22,183 nt of DNA from Bacteroidota bacterium (GCA_023436425.1 JAEZJD010000234.1:1-22183); one strand, 5' to 3'. Shown: positions 1 through 8,400, counted from the stretch's first letter. Made by a program: numbers and translations. The notes: generated from the sequence alone by a model not told the origin.

Positions 1-123
1 TGGTTAAGCAAAACAGAATGAGGATAACAAGTATAACGCTTAAAAGTATTTTCAGGACTTGCCTCAGTATATATGTTTTTCGTGTAAAAGTAGATGAATC
101 ACGTGTTAAGACAAATTCAGTAC

Positions 124-178
124 CAGCAGGTTACATGAACGAATTGTGAAAAAATTGCTTTGAAAACACCACCTGCTG
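124..178. repeat. Interrupted inverted repeat upstream of iaaA
   Basis: CAGCAGGT (124-131) and ACCTGCTG (171-178) are perfect 8-base inverted arms separated by 39 bases. The right arm continues as CTGAATTT (176-183), which can also pair with AAATTCAG (113-120) just outside the left arm, so two alternative pairings exist. No T-tract follows, so it is not an ordinary terminator. It lies about 40 bases before the putative iaaA promoter and could be an operator or a chance pairing. Nothing else is recognisable in bases 1-238, and I see no coding sequence there. Confidence 0.35.
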
Positions 179-214
179 AATTTACGTTATCCAAAGCACG
201 AACCGGTAGTTCAA

Positions 215-222
215 TAACTTTG
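215..222 (+). promoter_or_regulatory. Putative Bacteroidota -7 element for iaaA
   Basis: TAACTTTG matches the Bacteroidota primary-sigma -7 consensus TAnnTTTG exactly. It would start transcription near 229, giving a leader of about 10 bases before the ATG at 239. No convincing -33 TTG lies at the expected distance, so the call rests on the -7 box and its position. Confidence 0.4.
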
Positions 223-238
223 AATAACAACTTATCCA

Positions 239-1186
239 ATGAAGCAAAAATTTTCACTCGTTATTCACGGCGGTTCCGGAACAATTACAAGGCAGAATCT
301 CTCGTCCGAGAAAGAGCAAAAGTATCTGCAGTCGCTTGACCATGCGCTGAACAATGGCTGCAGCATTTTGCGCAGTGGCGGCTCAGCGCTCGACGCAGTG
401 GAGGTTTCCGTCAAGATTTTGGAAGATGATCCGCTTTTTAATGCAGGAAAAGGCTCTGTTTTTACTAACGAGGGAATTAACGAGCTGGATGCTTCCATCA
501 TGGATGGGCAGACTCTGAATGCCGGGGCTGTGGCAGAAGTTACGAACATTAAAAACCCCATTGCTGCAGCACGTGCAGTAATGGAAAAGAGTGATCATGT
601 GATGCTCGTTGGCAGAGGTGCAGAAAAGTTTGCCATTCAATTTGGACTGGAAATAGTGGATCCGCAATATTTTTTTACGGAAGAACGGTGGCAGGCATTG
701 CAACGAATTTTGGAAGAGGATCCATCCAAAACTGAATTAGATCACAGCAGCCCGGTGTTAACAGGTGATCGAAAATTTGGTACTGTAGGCGCTGTTGCAC
801 GGGATATTTATGGCAACCTGGCTGCAGCTACAAGCACCGGCGGCATGACTAATAAAAAGCTGGGCAGAGTAGGAGACTCACCGCTCATTGGCTGCGGCAC
901 TTACGCGAATGCAACCGCAGCCGTAAGCTGCACGGGCTGGGGCGAGTTTTTCATTCGCACGTGTGCTGCCAAAACCGTTTCTGATTTGATGGAATATAAA
1001 GGCTTGCCTCTGAAGCAGGCAGCCACTGAGGTGATCGCGAAGGTGTCTGAATTAGGCGGCGATGGCGGACTCATTGCGGTGGATAAAGATGGAAATGTGG
1101 CGTTGCCTTTCAGCACAGAAGGAATGTATCGCGGGTACATTACCGAAGAAGGAAATGCTGTGGTAAGAATTTTCAACGACTACTGA
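239..1186 (+). CDS. iaaA: Isoaspartyl peptidase / plant-type L-asparaginase
   Basis: N-terminal-nucleophile hydrolase that cleaves isoaspartyl dipeptides and L-asparagine, removing damaged beta-aspartyl linkages. The 315-residue length fits the family. The N terminus has the typical VIHGGSGT start (about residues 8-15). The autocleavage site is Gly181-Thr182 in FGTVGAV; Thr182 becomes the N-terminal nucleophile of the beta subunit. Downstream, GRVGDSP (Arg210 and Asp213) and GCGTYAN match the substrate-binding arginine/aspartate and the following conserved loop. There is no signal peptide, so a cytoplasmic enzyme is expected, although the family includes exported members. The ATG at 239 sits directly before the conserved N terminus, so the start is secure. 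The next gene, 56 bases downstream on the same strand, is another self-processing Ntn hydrolase. Assignment to the family is very secure; the preference for isoAsp peptides over asparagine is inferred. Confidence 0.95.
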   Translation: MKQKFSLVIHGGSGTITRQNLSSEKEQKYLQSLDHALNNGCSILRSGGSALDAVEVSVKILEDDPLFNAGKGSVFTNEGINELDASIMDGQTLNAGAVAEVTNIKNPIAAARAVMEKSDHVMLVGRGAEKFAIQFGLEIVDPQYFFTEERWQALQRILEEDPSKTELDHSSPVLTGDRKFGTVGAVARDIYGNLAAATSTGGMTNKKLGRVGDSPLIGCGTYANATAAVSCTGWGEFFIRTCAAKTVSDLMEYKGLPLKQAATEVIAKVSELGGDGGLIAVDKDGNVALPFSTEGMYRGYITEEGNAVVRIFNDY

Positions 1187-1242
1187 AGTATCCCATTTTC
1201 ATTTGAAATTTCTTACTTATTTTACCCCACGATTCACTGCTT

Positions 1243-3684
1243 ATGCGTGCTACTGCTTTCCTCATCAGCATCACCCTTACTGTTGTTCTCATTTTTTTTC
1301 TAGACCATAGATGGGGATCTATTCCGGCTCTTGGTAAATTCTTAAGTCCCCAGCAAGGCTTCTGGCAAAATGCCGAGGCAACCGAATTTGATCGTAATGA
1401 AAATTTTTCTTTCGCAAATCTGCAGGGGAAGGTCAGTGTTTATCTTGACGACCGCTTGGTGCCGCACGTCTTTGCAGAACATGATAATGATGCCTATTTT
1501 GTACAGGGATTTTTGCACGCGAAATACCGGCTGTGGCAAATGGAACTGCAGACTTTTGCTGCAGCGGGGCGAATTGCGGAGCATCTTGGCAACAAACCGG
1601 GATTCATAAATTTTGACCGGGAGCAGCGTCGATCCGGAATGGTGTATGCAGCGGAAAATGCATTGAAGATGATGGAAGGCGATCCTGTGTCGAAGGCTAC
1701 ATGCGATGCTTATACGGCTGGCGTTAATGCGTACATAAAAACATTGACGGAAAGTTCGCTGCCTTTTGAGTACAAATTACTCGGCTACAAACCGGAACCG
1801 TGGAGCAATTTAAAGATTGCTTTGTTTCTAAAACAAATGAGTAAAACGCTTGCAGGCTATGATGAAGATTTACAAAGAAATGCTTCAAAAGGAAAAATTT
1901 CATTTGATGAATTGATGTTCCTGGATAAACAAGTGCCGGATTCTTTGGAACCGATTATTCCAAAAGGAACAGCGTTTCTTCCTCCAGCCTTTGCTCCCGT
2001 AAAGCCGGCCGGTGCCGACTCTGTTTACCTGCAAAAGATTGACACTTTGAATGTGGTGGAATATTCAAAACCAAATCCACTGAACGGAAGCAATAATTGG
2101 GTGGTGAACGGAAGCAAAACCGAAAGCGGTGCTCCGATTTTGTGCAACGATCCGCATCTTGAACTGTCGCTTCCATCTGTTTGGTACGAAATGCAGATAA
2201 CAACACCCAATGTGAACGTATATGGTGCCACTTTTCCGGGCGCACCCAATGTGATTATTGGCTTTAACAACAATATTGCGTGGGGTGTGACGAATGCGCA
2301 ACGCGATGTGCGGGACTATTACGAAATTCAGTTTCGCGACGACAGCAGAAAAGAATATCTGTTTAATGGAGAATGGAAGGCTTCAACGTTTAGAATAGAT
2401 ACCATTAAAGTTTTGGGCGCAGATAATTTATACGACACAACTGCACTTACCGTTTTTGGACCTGTTGTGTATGATAAAACGTTTTCAAAAGAGCTTTCTG
2501 CGGACAAGGCTCTGGCTTTGCGGTGGGTGGCACACGATCCTTCAAACGAAGCGATGACGTTTTACAAGTTGAATCGTGCTACCAATTACAACGATTATCT
2601 GGAAGCAATAAAAATGTTTACTTGCCCGGCACAGAATTTTGTCTTCGCCAGCAAGACAGGGGACATTGCAATATGGCAGCAGGGCAAATTTCCTGCACGC
2701 TGGTATGGACAAGGCACTTATGTGATGCCCGGCACCGACAGCAGCTACATGTGGCAGGGCTTCATTCCGCAGGATGAGAATCCACACTCATTAAATCCGG
2801 AACGAGGATTTTTAGAAAGTGCAAATCAGCGCCCGGTTGATTCCACTTATCCGTACTTTATTCCGGGCTACTACATCAATCCGCGTGGCGTTGCCATCAC
2901 CAGGTTTTTATCTGGCATGCAACAAATCACTCCTGAAAACATGATGGCTCTGCAGAACAACAACTACAGTGTGTTTGCAGCAGATGCGAGAAAGGTTTTG
3001 TTGAAGTATGTGAAAGAAAATGAGTTGAATGCAGAGGAAAAAAAATATTTGCAGTTGGTAAAAAATTGGGATTTGTATGCCAATGCAAATTCGACCGGAG
3101 TAACAGTGTATCAAACATGGTTTGACAGTTTGGAAGCAGCCGTTTGGAATGATGAATGGAGCCGTTCCTCGCTGGATTTACCATATCCCGATGAGCAAAC
3201 GTTGTTTGAATGCCTGGCTACTGATTCTGCTTTTCGATATGTCGATAATGTAAGCACGCCGCAAGTTGAAACCCTAAATGATGTTGTGACAGCAGCATTG
3301 CATAAAGCGGCGCCACAACTGAAAAACGAAGAGGCGGACGGAACACTTGAATGGACGACGCATAAAGCTCCAACCATCTTCCATTTGTTGAAAGAAAGTG
3401 TAATGCCGTTTGCGAGAAGAATCAACGTCGGAGGCTGGAGCAACGTTATAAACGCAACAACGAAAAGTCACGGACCCAGTTGGCGCATGATAGTGCAGCT
3501 GTCGCAACCTACAGAAGCGTACGGCGTGTACCCCGGGGGACAAAGCGGAAATCCGGGAAGCCGATTTTACGACAATTTTGTTGACACATGGGCGCAGGGG
3601 AAATATTTTCCCTTATGGGTGATGAAGGAAAATGAAGCGAAGGACAAGAGGGTTATTGGGAAAATTGCTTTCAATCCTAGTTAA
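1243..3684 (+). CDS. Penicillin acylase family protein (Ntn hydrolase)
   Basis: Member of the penicillin G acylase / acyl-homoserine-lactone acylase / cephalosporin acylase family, which hydrolyses side-chain amides outside the cytoplasm. The 813-residue length is typical for a precursor. Residues 4-21 form a hydrophobic segment acting as signal peptide or anchor. The A-chain region has the family block around DAYFVQGFLHAKYRLWQMEL (roughly residues 84-103). Cleavage is expected before Ser283 in GSNNWVV; this serine becomes the free N-terminal nucleophile of the B chain. Later family landmarks are TNAQRDVRDYY, the GWSNVINATTKSHGPSWR block and the C-terminal PGGQSGNPGSRFYDN. It follows iaaA by 56 bases and may be cotranscribed with it. 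The real substrate (beta-lactam, acyl-homoserine lactone or another amide) cannot be read from the sequence. Confidence 0.93.
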   Translation: MRATAFLISITLTVVLIFFLDHRWGSIPALGKFLSPQQGFWQNAEATEFDRNENFSFANLQGKVSVYLDDRLVPHVFAEHDNDAYFVQGFLHAKYRLWQMELQTFAAAGRIAEHLGNKPGFINFDREQRRSGMVYAAENALKMMEGDPVSKATCDAYTAGVNAYIKTLTESSLPFEYKLLGYKPEPWSNLKIALFLKQMSKTLAGYDEDLQRNASKGKISFDELMFLDKQVPDSLEPIIPKGTAFLPPAFAPVKPAGADSVYLQKIDTLNVVEYSKPNPLNGSNNWVVNGSKTESGAPILCNDPHLELSLPSVWYEMQITTPNVNVYGATFPGAPNVIIGFNNNIAWGVTNAQRDVRDYYEIQFRDDSRKEYLFNGEWKASTFRIDTIKVLGADNLYDTTALTVFGPVVYDKTFSKELSADKALALRWVAHDPSNEAMTFYKLNRATNYNDYLEAIKMFTCPAQNFVFASKTGDIAIWQQGKFPARWYGQGTYVMPGTDSSYMWQGFIPQDENPHSLNPERGFLESANQRPVDSTYPYFIPGYYINPRGVAITRFLSGMQQITPENMMALQNNNYSVFAADARKVLLKYVKENELNAEEKKYLQLVKNWDLYANANSTGVTVYQTWFDSLEAAVWNDEWSRSSLDLPYPDEQTLFECLATDSAFRYVDNVSTPQVETLNDVVTAALHKAAPQLKNEEADGTLEWTTHKAPTIFHLLKESVMPFARRINVGGWSNVINATTKSHGPSWRMIVQLSQPTEAYGVYPGGQSGNPGSRFYDNFVDTWAQGKYFPLWVMKENEAKDKRVIGKIAFNPS

Positions 3685-3760
3685 TGGGAGAACAGCAGAA
3701 CAATCGACAAACAACGTTCAAACAACAACTAACTCCAAACAAAAAACAACAAATACACAC

Positions 3761-4108
3761 ATGCGTTTTTTACTAACAGTCTTGTTGATTGCTGCGCTTA
3801 GTTTTATTGCGGGAATTTTCCTGCCGTGGTGGAGCATCGCAATTGTAAGTTTGGTGGCTGCATTTTTTCTTTTACAAAGTGTCGGCGCAGCTTTTCTTGC
3901 CGGTTTCCTCGGAATTTTTCTGTTGTGGAGTGTGTTGGCATTTTGGATAGATACGCAAAACAGCAGCATACTCTCTCACAGAATTGCACAATTATTTCCT
4001 CTAAACGGCTCATCCGTTTTGTTGATTTTAGTAACAGCTTTAGTCGGTGGGCTGGTTGCAGGTTTTGCTGCAATGGCGGGCACTTCTCTTCGCCCGTCGC
4101 GAGCCTAA
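3761..4108 (+). CDS. Small four-helix integral membrane protein, function unknown
   Basis: A 115-residue, strongly hydrophobic protein with about four membrane helices (residues 3-21, 24-40, 43-62 and 84-107), a short polar loop at about 63-83 and a basic C terminus (RPSRA). I do not recognise the family. The reading frame is open back to 3632, overlapping the end of the acylase gene, but the ATG at 3761 is a better start: membrane-protein character begins exactly there, and it is preceded by an A/C-rich, G-free leader (3717-3760) of the kind that suits Shine-Dalgarno-independent initiation. It sits between the acylase gene and another small membrane protein on the same strand. Its role is unknown. 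Confidence 0.7.
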   Translation: MRFLLTVLLIAALSFIAGIFLPWWSIAIVSLVAAFFLLQSVGAAFLAGFLGIFLLWSVLAFWIDTQNSSILSHRIAQLFPLNGSSVLLILVTALVGGLVAGFAAMAGTSLRPSRA

Positions 4109-4213
4109 ATTCAGCAGTAAGCTTTTGAAAATCACAGATTTCTCAATTGAATGTTTTTTCATTTCGACAGAATCTTTTTACTTTTATTTCATTGTTAACA
4201 AAACCACTTTATT

Positions 4214-4711
4214 ATGAAAAAATTCTCCTTTCTTTTTGTTGGTCTATTCGTTTTATCCGCTTCATTCGCAACCAGCGCGGTTGTTTCCCCAAGAGTGATG
4301 GCATCACAGGTGATGATTCCTTTGGGTAACACCGGCAAAACAATTTCGCTGATGGACCTTTCCCGCATCAGCGTTAAAGATTTTGAATCGCTTACCGGGC
4401 GCAATTACAATTTGTTCCAGGAAATTGGATTTAAAATCGCGCAGAAAAAAATGAGAAACAACATCAATCCTGACGGAACTGTGAATGCAAAGCAGTTGGA
4501 TAAGTTGATGAAAGCTTCTAACCCTGCAATCACCGGCGACAAGTATCTGCGTCTGATGCTGATATTTCTTGCCATTGCTGTTGGTCTGTGGATCATCGGT
4601 TTAATCGTGCCAGGATGGCCTTATTTCCTGTGGGTGTTAAGCTATCTTGCTTCACTTGCAGCTGCTATCTTCTTTGTTCTTTGGCTTGTAAATAAAGCCG
4701 GCGGCATTTAA
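4214..4711 (+). CDS. Small exported membrane protein, function unknown
   Basis: A 165-residue protein. Residues 1-22 look like a cleavable signal peptide (MKK, a hydrophobic core, then SATSA-type small residues). A polar domain of about 90 residues follows, including a stretch around residues 46-80 (SLMDLSRISVKDFESLTGRN). The C-terminal third holds two membrane helices, about 112-132 and 137-159, split by PGWP. The protein ends shortly after in NKAGGI. Similar small proteins with a signal peptide, a short soluble part and a two-helix tail occur in Bacteroidota, but I cannot name a function. A strong terminator begins 25 bases after the stop, so this is the last gene of its transcription unit. 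Confidence 0.75.
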   Translation: MKKFSFLFVGLFVLSASFATSAVVSPRVMASQVMIPLGNTGKTISLMDLSRISVKDFESLTGRNYNLFQEIGFKIAQKKMRNNINPDGTVNAKQLDKLMKASNPAITGDKYLRLMLIFLAIAVGLWIIGLIVPGWPYFLWVLSYLASLAAAIFFVLWLVNKAGGI

Positions 4712-4736
4712 TAACGAATACCATTTTAAGGGGGAG

Positions 4737-4764
4737 AGAGCCGGATTGTTCCGGCTCTTTTTTT
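4737..4764 (+). terminator. Rho-independent terminator
   Basis: A perfect 9-bp stem, AGAGCCGGA (4737-4745) with TCCGGCTCT (4750-4758), closes a TTGT loop and runs into seven Ts (4758-4764). It ends the transcription unit of the 4214-4711 gene. Confidence 0.92.
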
Positions 4765-4801
4765 GGGCCGCGTATTTAACGCCTTGATAAATTGAGAAAA
4801 T

Positions 4802-4809
4802 TATTTTTG
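4802..4809 (+). promoter_or_regulatory. Putative Bacteroidota -7 element for trhO
   Basis: TATTTTTG fits TAnnTTTG exactly and is followed by C, as often seen. A TTG at 4784-4786 lies 15 bases upstream, slightly short for a -33 element. It is placed just after the preceding terminator, as expected for a new transcription unit. The leader would be about 50 bases. Confidence 0.45.
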
Positions 4810-4866
4810 CTGGTAAATTTTTTCCCTTCGAGGAGTTCACCCGGCGAGTGATCAAAAAATTTAACC

Positions 4867-5922
4867 ATGGCAGCACTACATAATCGTGTTTCGCAAAAGG
4901 AGCTGAAGCAACGGCTTTTGCATGAAACAGAACACAGGATAACAATTTCATTTTACAAATACTTTCCGATACCAGATCCGAAGGTGTTTCGCGATGAACT
5001 GTACCGCGAGCTTCTTGGTTTAAATGTGTTTGGTCGTATTTACGTCGCTCACGAAGGAATCAATGCTCAAATCAGTGTTCCGGATAGCAATTACGAATTA
5101 CTAAAAAAGTATCTCTATTCTATTCCGGATTTGAACGCCGTTCGGTTGAATGTTGCTGTCGATGATGATGGAAAATCATTCTGGGTTTTGAAAATCAAAG
5201 TCAGAGATAAGATTGTGGCAGATGGAATTAGTGATCCGGATTTCGACATGCAGAACAAAGGAAGGTATGTAGACGCAGAGCAATTCAATAAACTCACCGA
5301 CGATCCAAACACCATCGTTGTGGATATGCGCAATCATTACGAATTTGAAGTGCGGCATTTTGAGAGAGCCATTGAAATTCCTTCAGACACTTTTCGCGAG
5401 CAGTTGCCGATGGCAGCCGACATGCTGAAGGATGCTAAAGACAAAAACATCATCATGTACTGTACCGGTGGCATCAGGTGCGAAAAAGCCAGTGCCTACA
5501 TGCTGCACCGCGGATTTAAAAATGTCTTTCACTTAGAGGGCGGTGTGATAAATTATGCCAACCAAATAAAAGACAAAGCGCTGCCGTCAAAGTTTCATGG
5601 AAAAAATTTCGTGTTCGACAATCGCCTCGGGGAAAAAATCACAGACGAAATTATTGCCCATTGCCACCAGTGCGGCAATCCTGCGGACACACATGTGAAC
5701 TGTGCCAATGAGGCTTGTCATCTGTTGTTCATACAATGCGACAATTGTAAACAAAAGTACGATGGGTGCTGCAGCAAAGAATGCCAGGACTTCATTCATC
5801 TGCCGATTGAGCAACAAAAGGAGTTGCGCAAAGGCATTGATAAAGGTAGAAATGTGTTCAACAAATCAAAAGAAAGACTGCGTCCTTTGCTAAGCCGCAA
5901 GCAGATGGAAAATGAACGCTAA
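4867..5922 (+). CDS. trhO: tRNA uridine(34) hydroxylase TrhO (rhodanese family)
   Basis: TrhO (formerly YceA/UPF0176) performs oxygen-dependent hydroxylation of U34 in certain tRNAs to 5-hydroxyuridine, the precursor of wobble modifications that widen decoding. At 351 residues it matches E. coli TrhO (350). The N-terminal half carries the acylphosphatase-like domain, including GRIYVAHEGINAQISVP. The central rhodanese domain has the active-site loop CTGGIRCEK with Cys199 and Cys205. The C terminus is cysteine-rich (HCHQCGNP and a CDNCKQKYDGCCSKEC cluster), consistent with metal binding. The ATG at 4867 places the conserved N-terminal domain correctly. The gene ends 6 bases from the convergent gene on the other strand, with no visible terminator between them. 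Confidence 0.95.
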   Translation: MAALHNRVSQKELKQRLLHETEHRITISFYKYFPIPDPKVFRDELYRELLGLNVFGRIYVAHEGINAQISVPDSNYELLKKYLYSIPDLNAVRLNVAVDDDGKSFWVLKIKVRDKIVADGISDPDFDMQNKGRYVDAEQFNKLTDDPNTIVVDMRNHYEFEVRHFERAIEIPSDTFREQLPMAADMLKDAKDKNIIMYCTGGIRCEKASAYMLHRGFKNVFHLEGGVINYANQIKDKALPSKFHGKNFVFDNRLGEKITDEIIAHCHQCGNPADTHVNCANEACHLLFIQCDNCKQKYDGCCSKECQDFIHLPIEQQKELRKGIDKGRNVFNKSKERLRPLLSRKQMENER

Positions 5923-5928
5923 CATTCA

Positions 5929-6195
5929 TTAATCTTCATCTTCCTCATAATACGATTCTTCGTTGTTGTTGTAGTGCTTTTCCCATGCCTCTACCATTTC
6001 ATCATTCAGGCATTCTAAAATATCGTGAATTGGATCATTTTTTCTCCGCCATTGTGTGCCCAGTTCATCATTATATTTAAAAATATACATGCAATGATCT
6101 GTTTCGACAGTGGCCTTTATAAGTTCGATGGGAGAGTCCAGCTTTTCCTGTATTAAATAATAACAATTCGGTTCCAACAGTCCGTATGAATACAT
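5929..6195 (-). CDS. Small acidic protein, function unknown
   Basis: An 88-residue soluble protein beginning MYSYGLLEPNCYYLIQEK and ending in a very acidic, tyrosine-containing tail (NNNEESYYEEDED). It has no membrane segment. I recall similar short uncharacterised proteins in Chitinophagaceae but cannot name a function. The frame stays open to an ATG at 6303 (124 residues). The internal ATG at 6195 is preferred because GGAGGA sits 4 bases upstream of it, and because the extra 36 residues look neither like a signal peptide nor like a domain. It is convergent with trhO, with stops 6 bases apart, and divergent from parE. Confidence 0.7.
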   Translation of the reverse strand: MYSYGLLEPNCYYLIQEKLDSPIELIKATVETDHCMYIFKYNDELGTQWRRKNDPIHDILECLNDEMVEAWEKHYNNNEESYYEEDED

Positions 6196-6199
6196 CACT

Positions 6200-6205
6200 T
6201 CCTCC
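6200..6205 (-). promoter_or_regulatory. Strong Shine-Dalgarno that decides the start at 6195
   Basis: On the minus strand GGAGGA-AGTG-ATG gives an ideal Shine-Dalgarno at ideal spacing. Strong Shine-Dalgarno sites are uncommon in Bacteroidota and few other genes in this window have one. It argues for the 88-residue product over the 124-residue reading. Confidence 0.65.
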
Positions 6206-6310
6206 GTTTTGGGTGGTCTAAAAAATAAGTTCGTCAGAAACTTAATGGGTCGGAACTTAAGGGGTAGTAGTGCAACTAAAGAGGGTAAAAAATTGTGCCT
6301 CATTAGATTT

Positions 6311-6318
6311 CAAAAATA
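6311..6318 (-). promoter_or_regulatory. Possible -7 element for the small acidic protein gene
   Basis: The minus strand reads TATTTTTG here, an exact TAnnTTTG match. Transcription would start near 6304, giving a leader of about 110 bases to the ATG at 6195, or almost no leader for the alternative ATG at 6303. No clear -33 box is visible. Confidence 0.3.
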
Positions 6319-6468
6319 GGATTTTTCAGTTCTCCGAATGTTGTGGAAACCTAAAGATTTGCCCACCGTCTGGTCGATTGATTATCAATAACTTAGCTAA
6401 ATAGATGAGCTATTCTTCTCATTTTTTTCACACTTGAGTTTCCCACCTGCTGACCTTCCTTTTCCGCT

Positions 6469-6476
6469 TATATTTG
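6469..6476 (+). promoter_or_regulatory. Putative Bacteroidota -7 element for parE
   Basis: TATATTTG followed by C is an exact match to TAnnTTTG, 22 bases before the parE ATG, predicting a leader of about 16 bases. A second, weaker AATCTTTG lies at 6481-6488. The 6304-6498 gap is otherwise featureless apart from the divergent -7 candidate at 6311-6318. Confidence 0.5.
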
Positions 6477-6498
6477 CCGCAATCTTTGCACAATACCT

Positions 6499-8400
6499 AT
6501 GGCAGAAACTAAGAAGGACCTGTTCGACTACAACGAAGAGAGCATTAAGAGCCTTGACTGGAAGGAGCACATCCGCATACGCCCCGGTATGTACATCGGA
6601 AAACTGGGCGATGGCAGCAGCCCCGACGACGGAATTTACGTGCTCGTAAAAGAAGTGATTGACAATTGCATCGATGAATACACAATGGGTTATGGCCGCA
6701 CTGTCGAAGTCACCATTAAAGACAAAACAGTAGTAATTCGCGACTACGGTCGCGGCATACCGCTAGGCAAAGTGGTGGACGTAGTGAGCAAGATAAACAC
6801 AGGTGCCAAATATGACAGCAAAGTTTTCCAAAAGAGTGTAGGGCTTAACGGGGTGGGAACAAAGGCGGTAAATGCTTTGAGCGAATATTTTAAAGTTGCT
6901 TCTTTTCGCGAGGGCAGGGTAAAAGAAGCTGAATTTGAGCGTGGTGTTCTAAAGAAGGATGCGAAGGAAACTACTTCCAAAGAGGAAAATGGAACCCTCG
7001 TAATCTTTACACCTGATGAAACAATTTTCAAAAATTGCCAGTTTCGTAGCGAATTTCTTGAAAAGCAAATTTGGAATTATTGCTTTTTAAATGCCGGTCT
7101 TCGCATCATATTTAATGGCAAATCTTTCATTAGCCGTAATGGCTTGCTCGATCTCCTAAATCGGGAAGTAAATGAGGATGAACGTCGCTATCCCATCATT
7201 CATTTAAAGGGTGAAGACATTGAAGTTGCCATAACGCACAACAACGATTATGGCGAAGATTACTTCAGCTTTGTAAACGGTCAGCACACTACCCAGGGTG
7301 GTACGCACCAGGCAGCATTCAGAGAGGCTTTTGTAAAAGTGATCAGAGACTTTTTTAAGAAAGATTACGACCCTAGCGACATTCGGCAAAGCATTGCTGC
7401 TGCTGTATCTGTTCGCGTTGTGGAACCGGTTTTCGAATCGCAGACAAAGACAAAGCTTGGTTCTGTAAACGTAGACCACGGCGGACCGAGCATGAGACAG
7501 TTTGTCTATGATTTCCTTTCACGTGAGCTCGATAATTTTCTGCATAAAAATGCACCTGTTGCAGAGGCGCTGAAAAAGAAAGTTGAGCAAAGCGAACGAG
7601 AAAGAAAGGACTTAGCCGGAATAAAAAAACTCGCCAACGAGCGAGCGAAAAAAGCTAACCTGCATAACAAGAAGCTTCGTGACTGCCGCATACATTTTGA
7701 TGAAGAACCCCCGACGAAAGGGAAAGAAGCTTTCATTGCTCTTAAAAACGAAACAACAATCTTCATTACGGAAGGTGACTCTGCCAGTGGGTCAATTACA
7801 AAAGCAAGGAATGTGGAAACGCAAGCCGTGTTCAGTTTGAGGGGCAAGCCGTTGAACTGTTTTGGACTGAGTAAAAAAGTTGTTTACGAAAATGAAGAGC
7901 TCAACTTGTTGCAGCATGCGTTGAACATTGAAGAAGGTTTAGACGGCTTGCGCTACAATCGAATTGTTATTGCCACCGATGCTGACGTGGATGGCATGCA
8001 CATTCGGCTGCTTATCATGACTTTTTTTCTGCAGTTTTTTCCGGATTTAGTAAAAAACAATCACGTTTATATTTTAGAAACGCCGCTGTTCCGCGTTCGA
8101 AATAAATTCGAAACTATTTACTGCTATACCGAGCAGGAGCGGCAAGATGCAATTAAGAAATTGCAGGGAAAACCAGCGTTTGAAATCACACGGTTTAAAG
8201 GGCTGGGCGAAATATCGCCGGACGAATTCGGGAGATTTATTGGAGATGAAATGCGCTTGCAGCCTGTAATTTTAGACCATGGCGATCACATTCACAATCT
8301 GCTGGAATACTATATGGGAAAGAACAGTCAGGAGCGACAAGAATTTATTATAAACAACCTGAAGGTGGAACTGGACACTGTTGAGGAGTTGGTTGGATAA
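6499..8400 (+). CDS. parE: DNA topoisomerase IV subunit B
   Basis: ATPase subunit of topoisomerase IV, which decatenates daughter chromosomes. The 633-residue length fits a ParE without the GyrB-specific insertion. The GHKL ATPase domain shows EVIDNCIDEY (Glu52, Asn56), DYGRGIPLG, GLNGVGTKAVNALS and the QTK loop (Lys317). The TOPRIM domain has Glu425 in ITEGDSASGS and ATDADVDG (Asp494, Asp496, Asp498), the Mg2+-binding acidic residues. The C-terminal RFKGLGEISPDEF block is also present. SASGS in place of the GyrB-type SAGGS, together with parC downstream, supports ParE over GyrB. The start is the ATG at 6499, just after a good -7 element. It is probably the first gene of a unit running through the methyltransferase and DUF1835 genes toward parC. 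Confidence 0.93.
   Translation: MAETKKDLFDYNEESIKSLDWKEHIRIRPGMYIGKLGDGSSPDDGIYVLVKEVIDNCIDEYTMGYGRTVEVTIKDKTVVIRDYGRGIPLGKVVDVVSKINTGAKYDSKVFQKSVGLNGVGTKAVNALSEYFKVASFREGRVKEAEFERGVLKKDAKETTSKEENGTLVIFTPDETIFKNCQFRSEFLEKQIWNYCFLNAGLRIIFNGKSFISRNGLLDLLNREVNEDERRYPIIHLKGEDIEVAITHNNDYGEDYFSFVNGQHTTQGGTHQAAFREAFVKVIRDFFKKDYDPSDIRQSIAAAVSVRVVEPVFESQTKTKLGSVNVDHGGPSMRQFVYDFLSRELDNFLHKNAPVAEALKKKVEQSERERKDLAGIKKLANERAKKANLHNKKLRDCRIHFDEEPPTKGKEAFIALKNETTIFITEGDSASGSITKARNVETQAVFSLRGKPLNCFGLSKKVVYENEELNLLQHALNIEEGLDGLRYNRIVIATDADVDGMHIRLLIMTFFLQFFPDLVKNNHVYILETPLFRVRNKFETIYCYTEQERQDAIKKLQGKPAFEITRFKGLGEISPDEFGRFIGDEMRLQPVILDHGDHIHNLLEYYMGKNSQERQEFIINNLKVELDTVEELVG

Noticed and set aside
6499..8400. 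Reading this gene as gyrB instead of parE
   Set aside because: SASGS in the TOPRIM motif, the short length and the ParC partner downstream fit topoisomerase IV.
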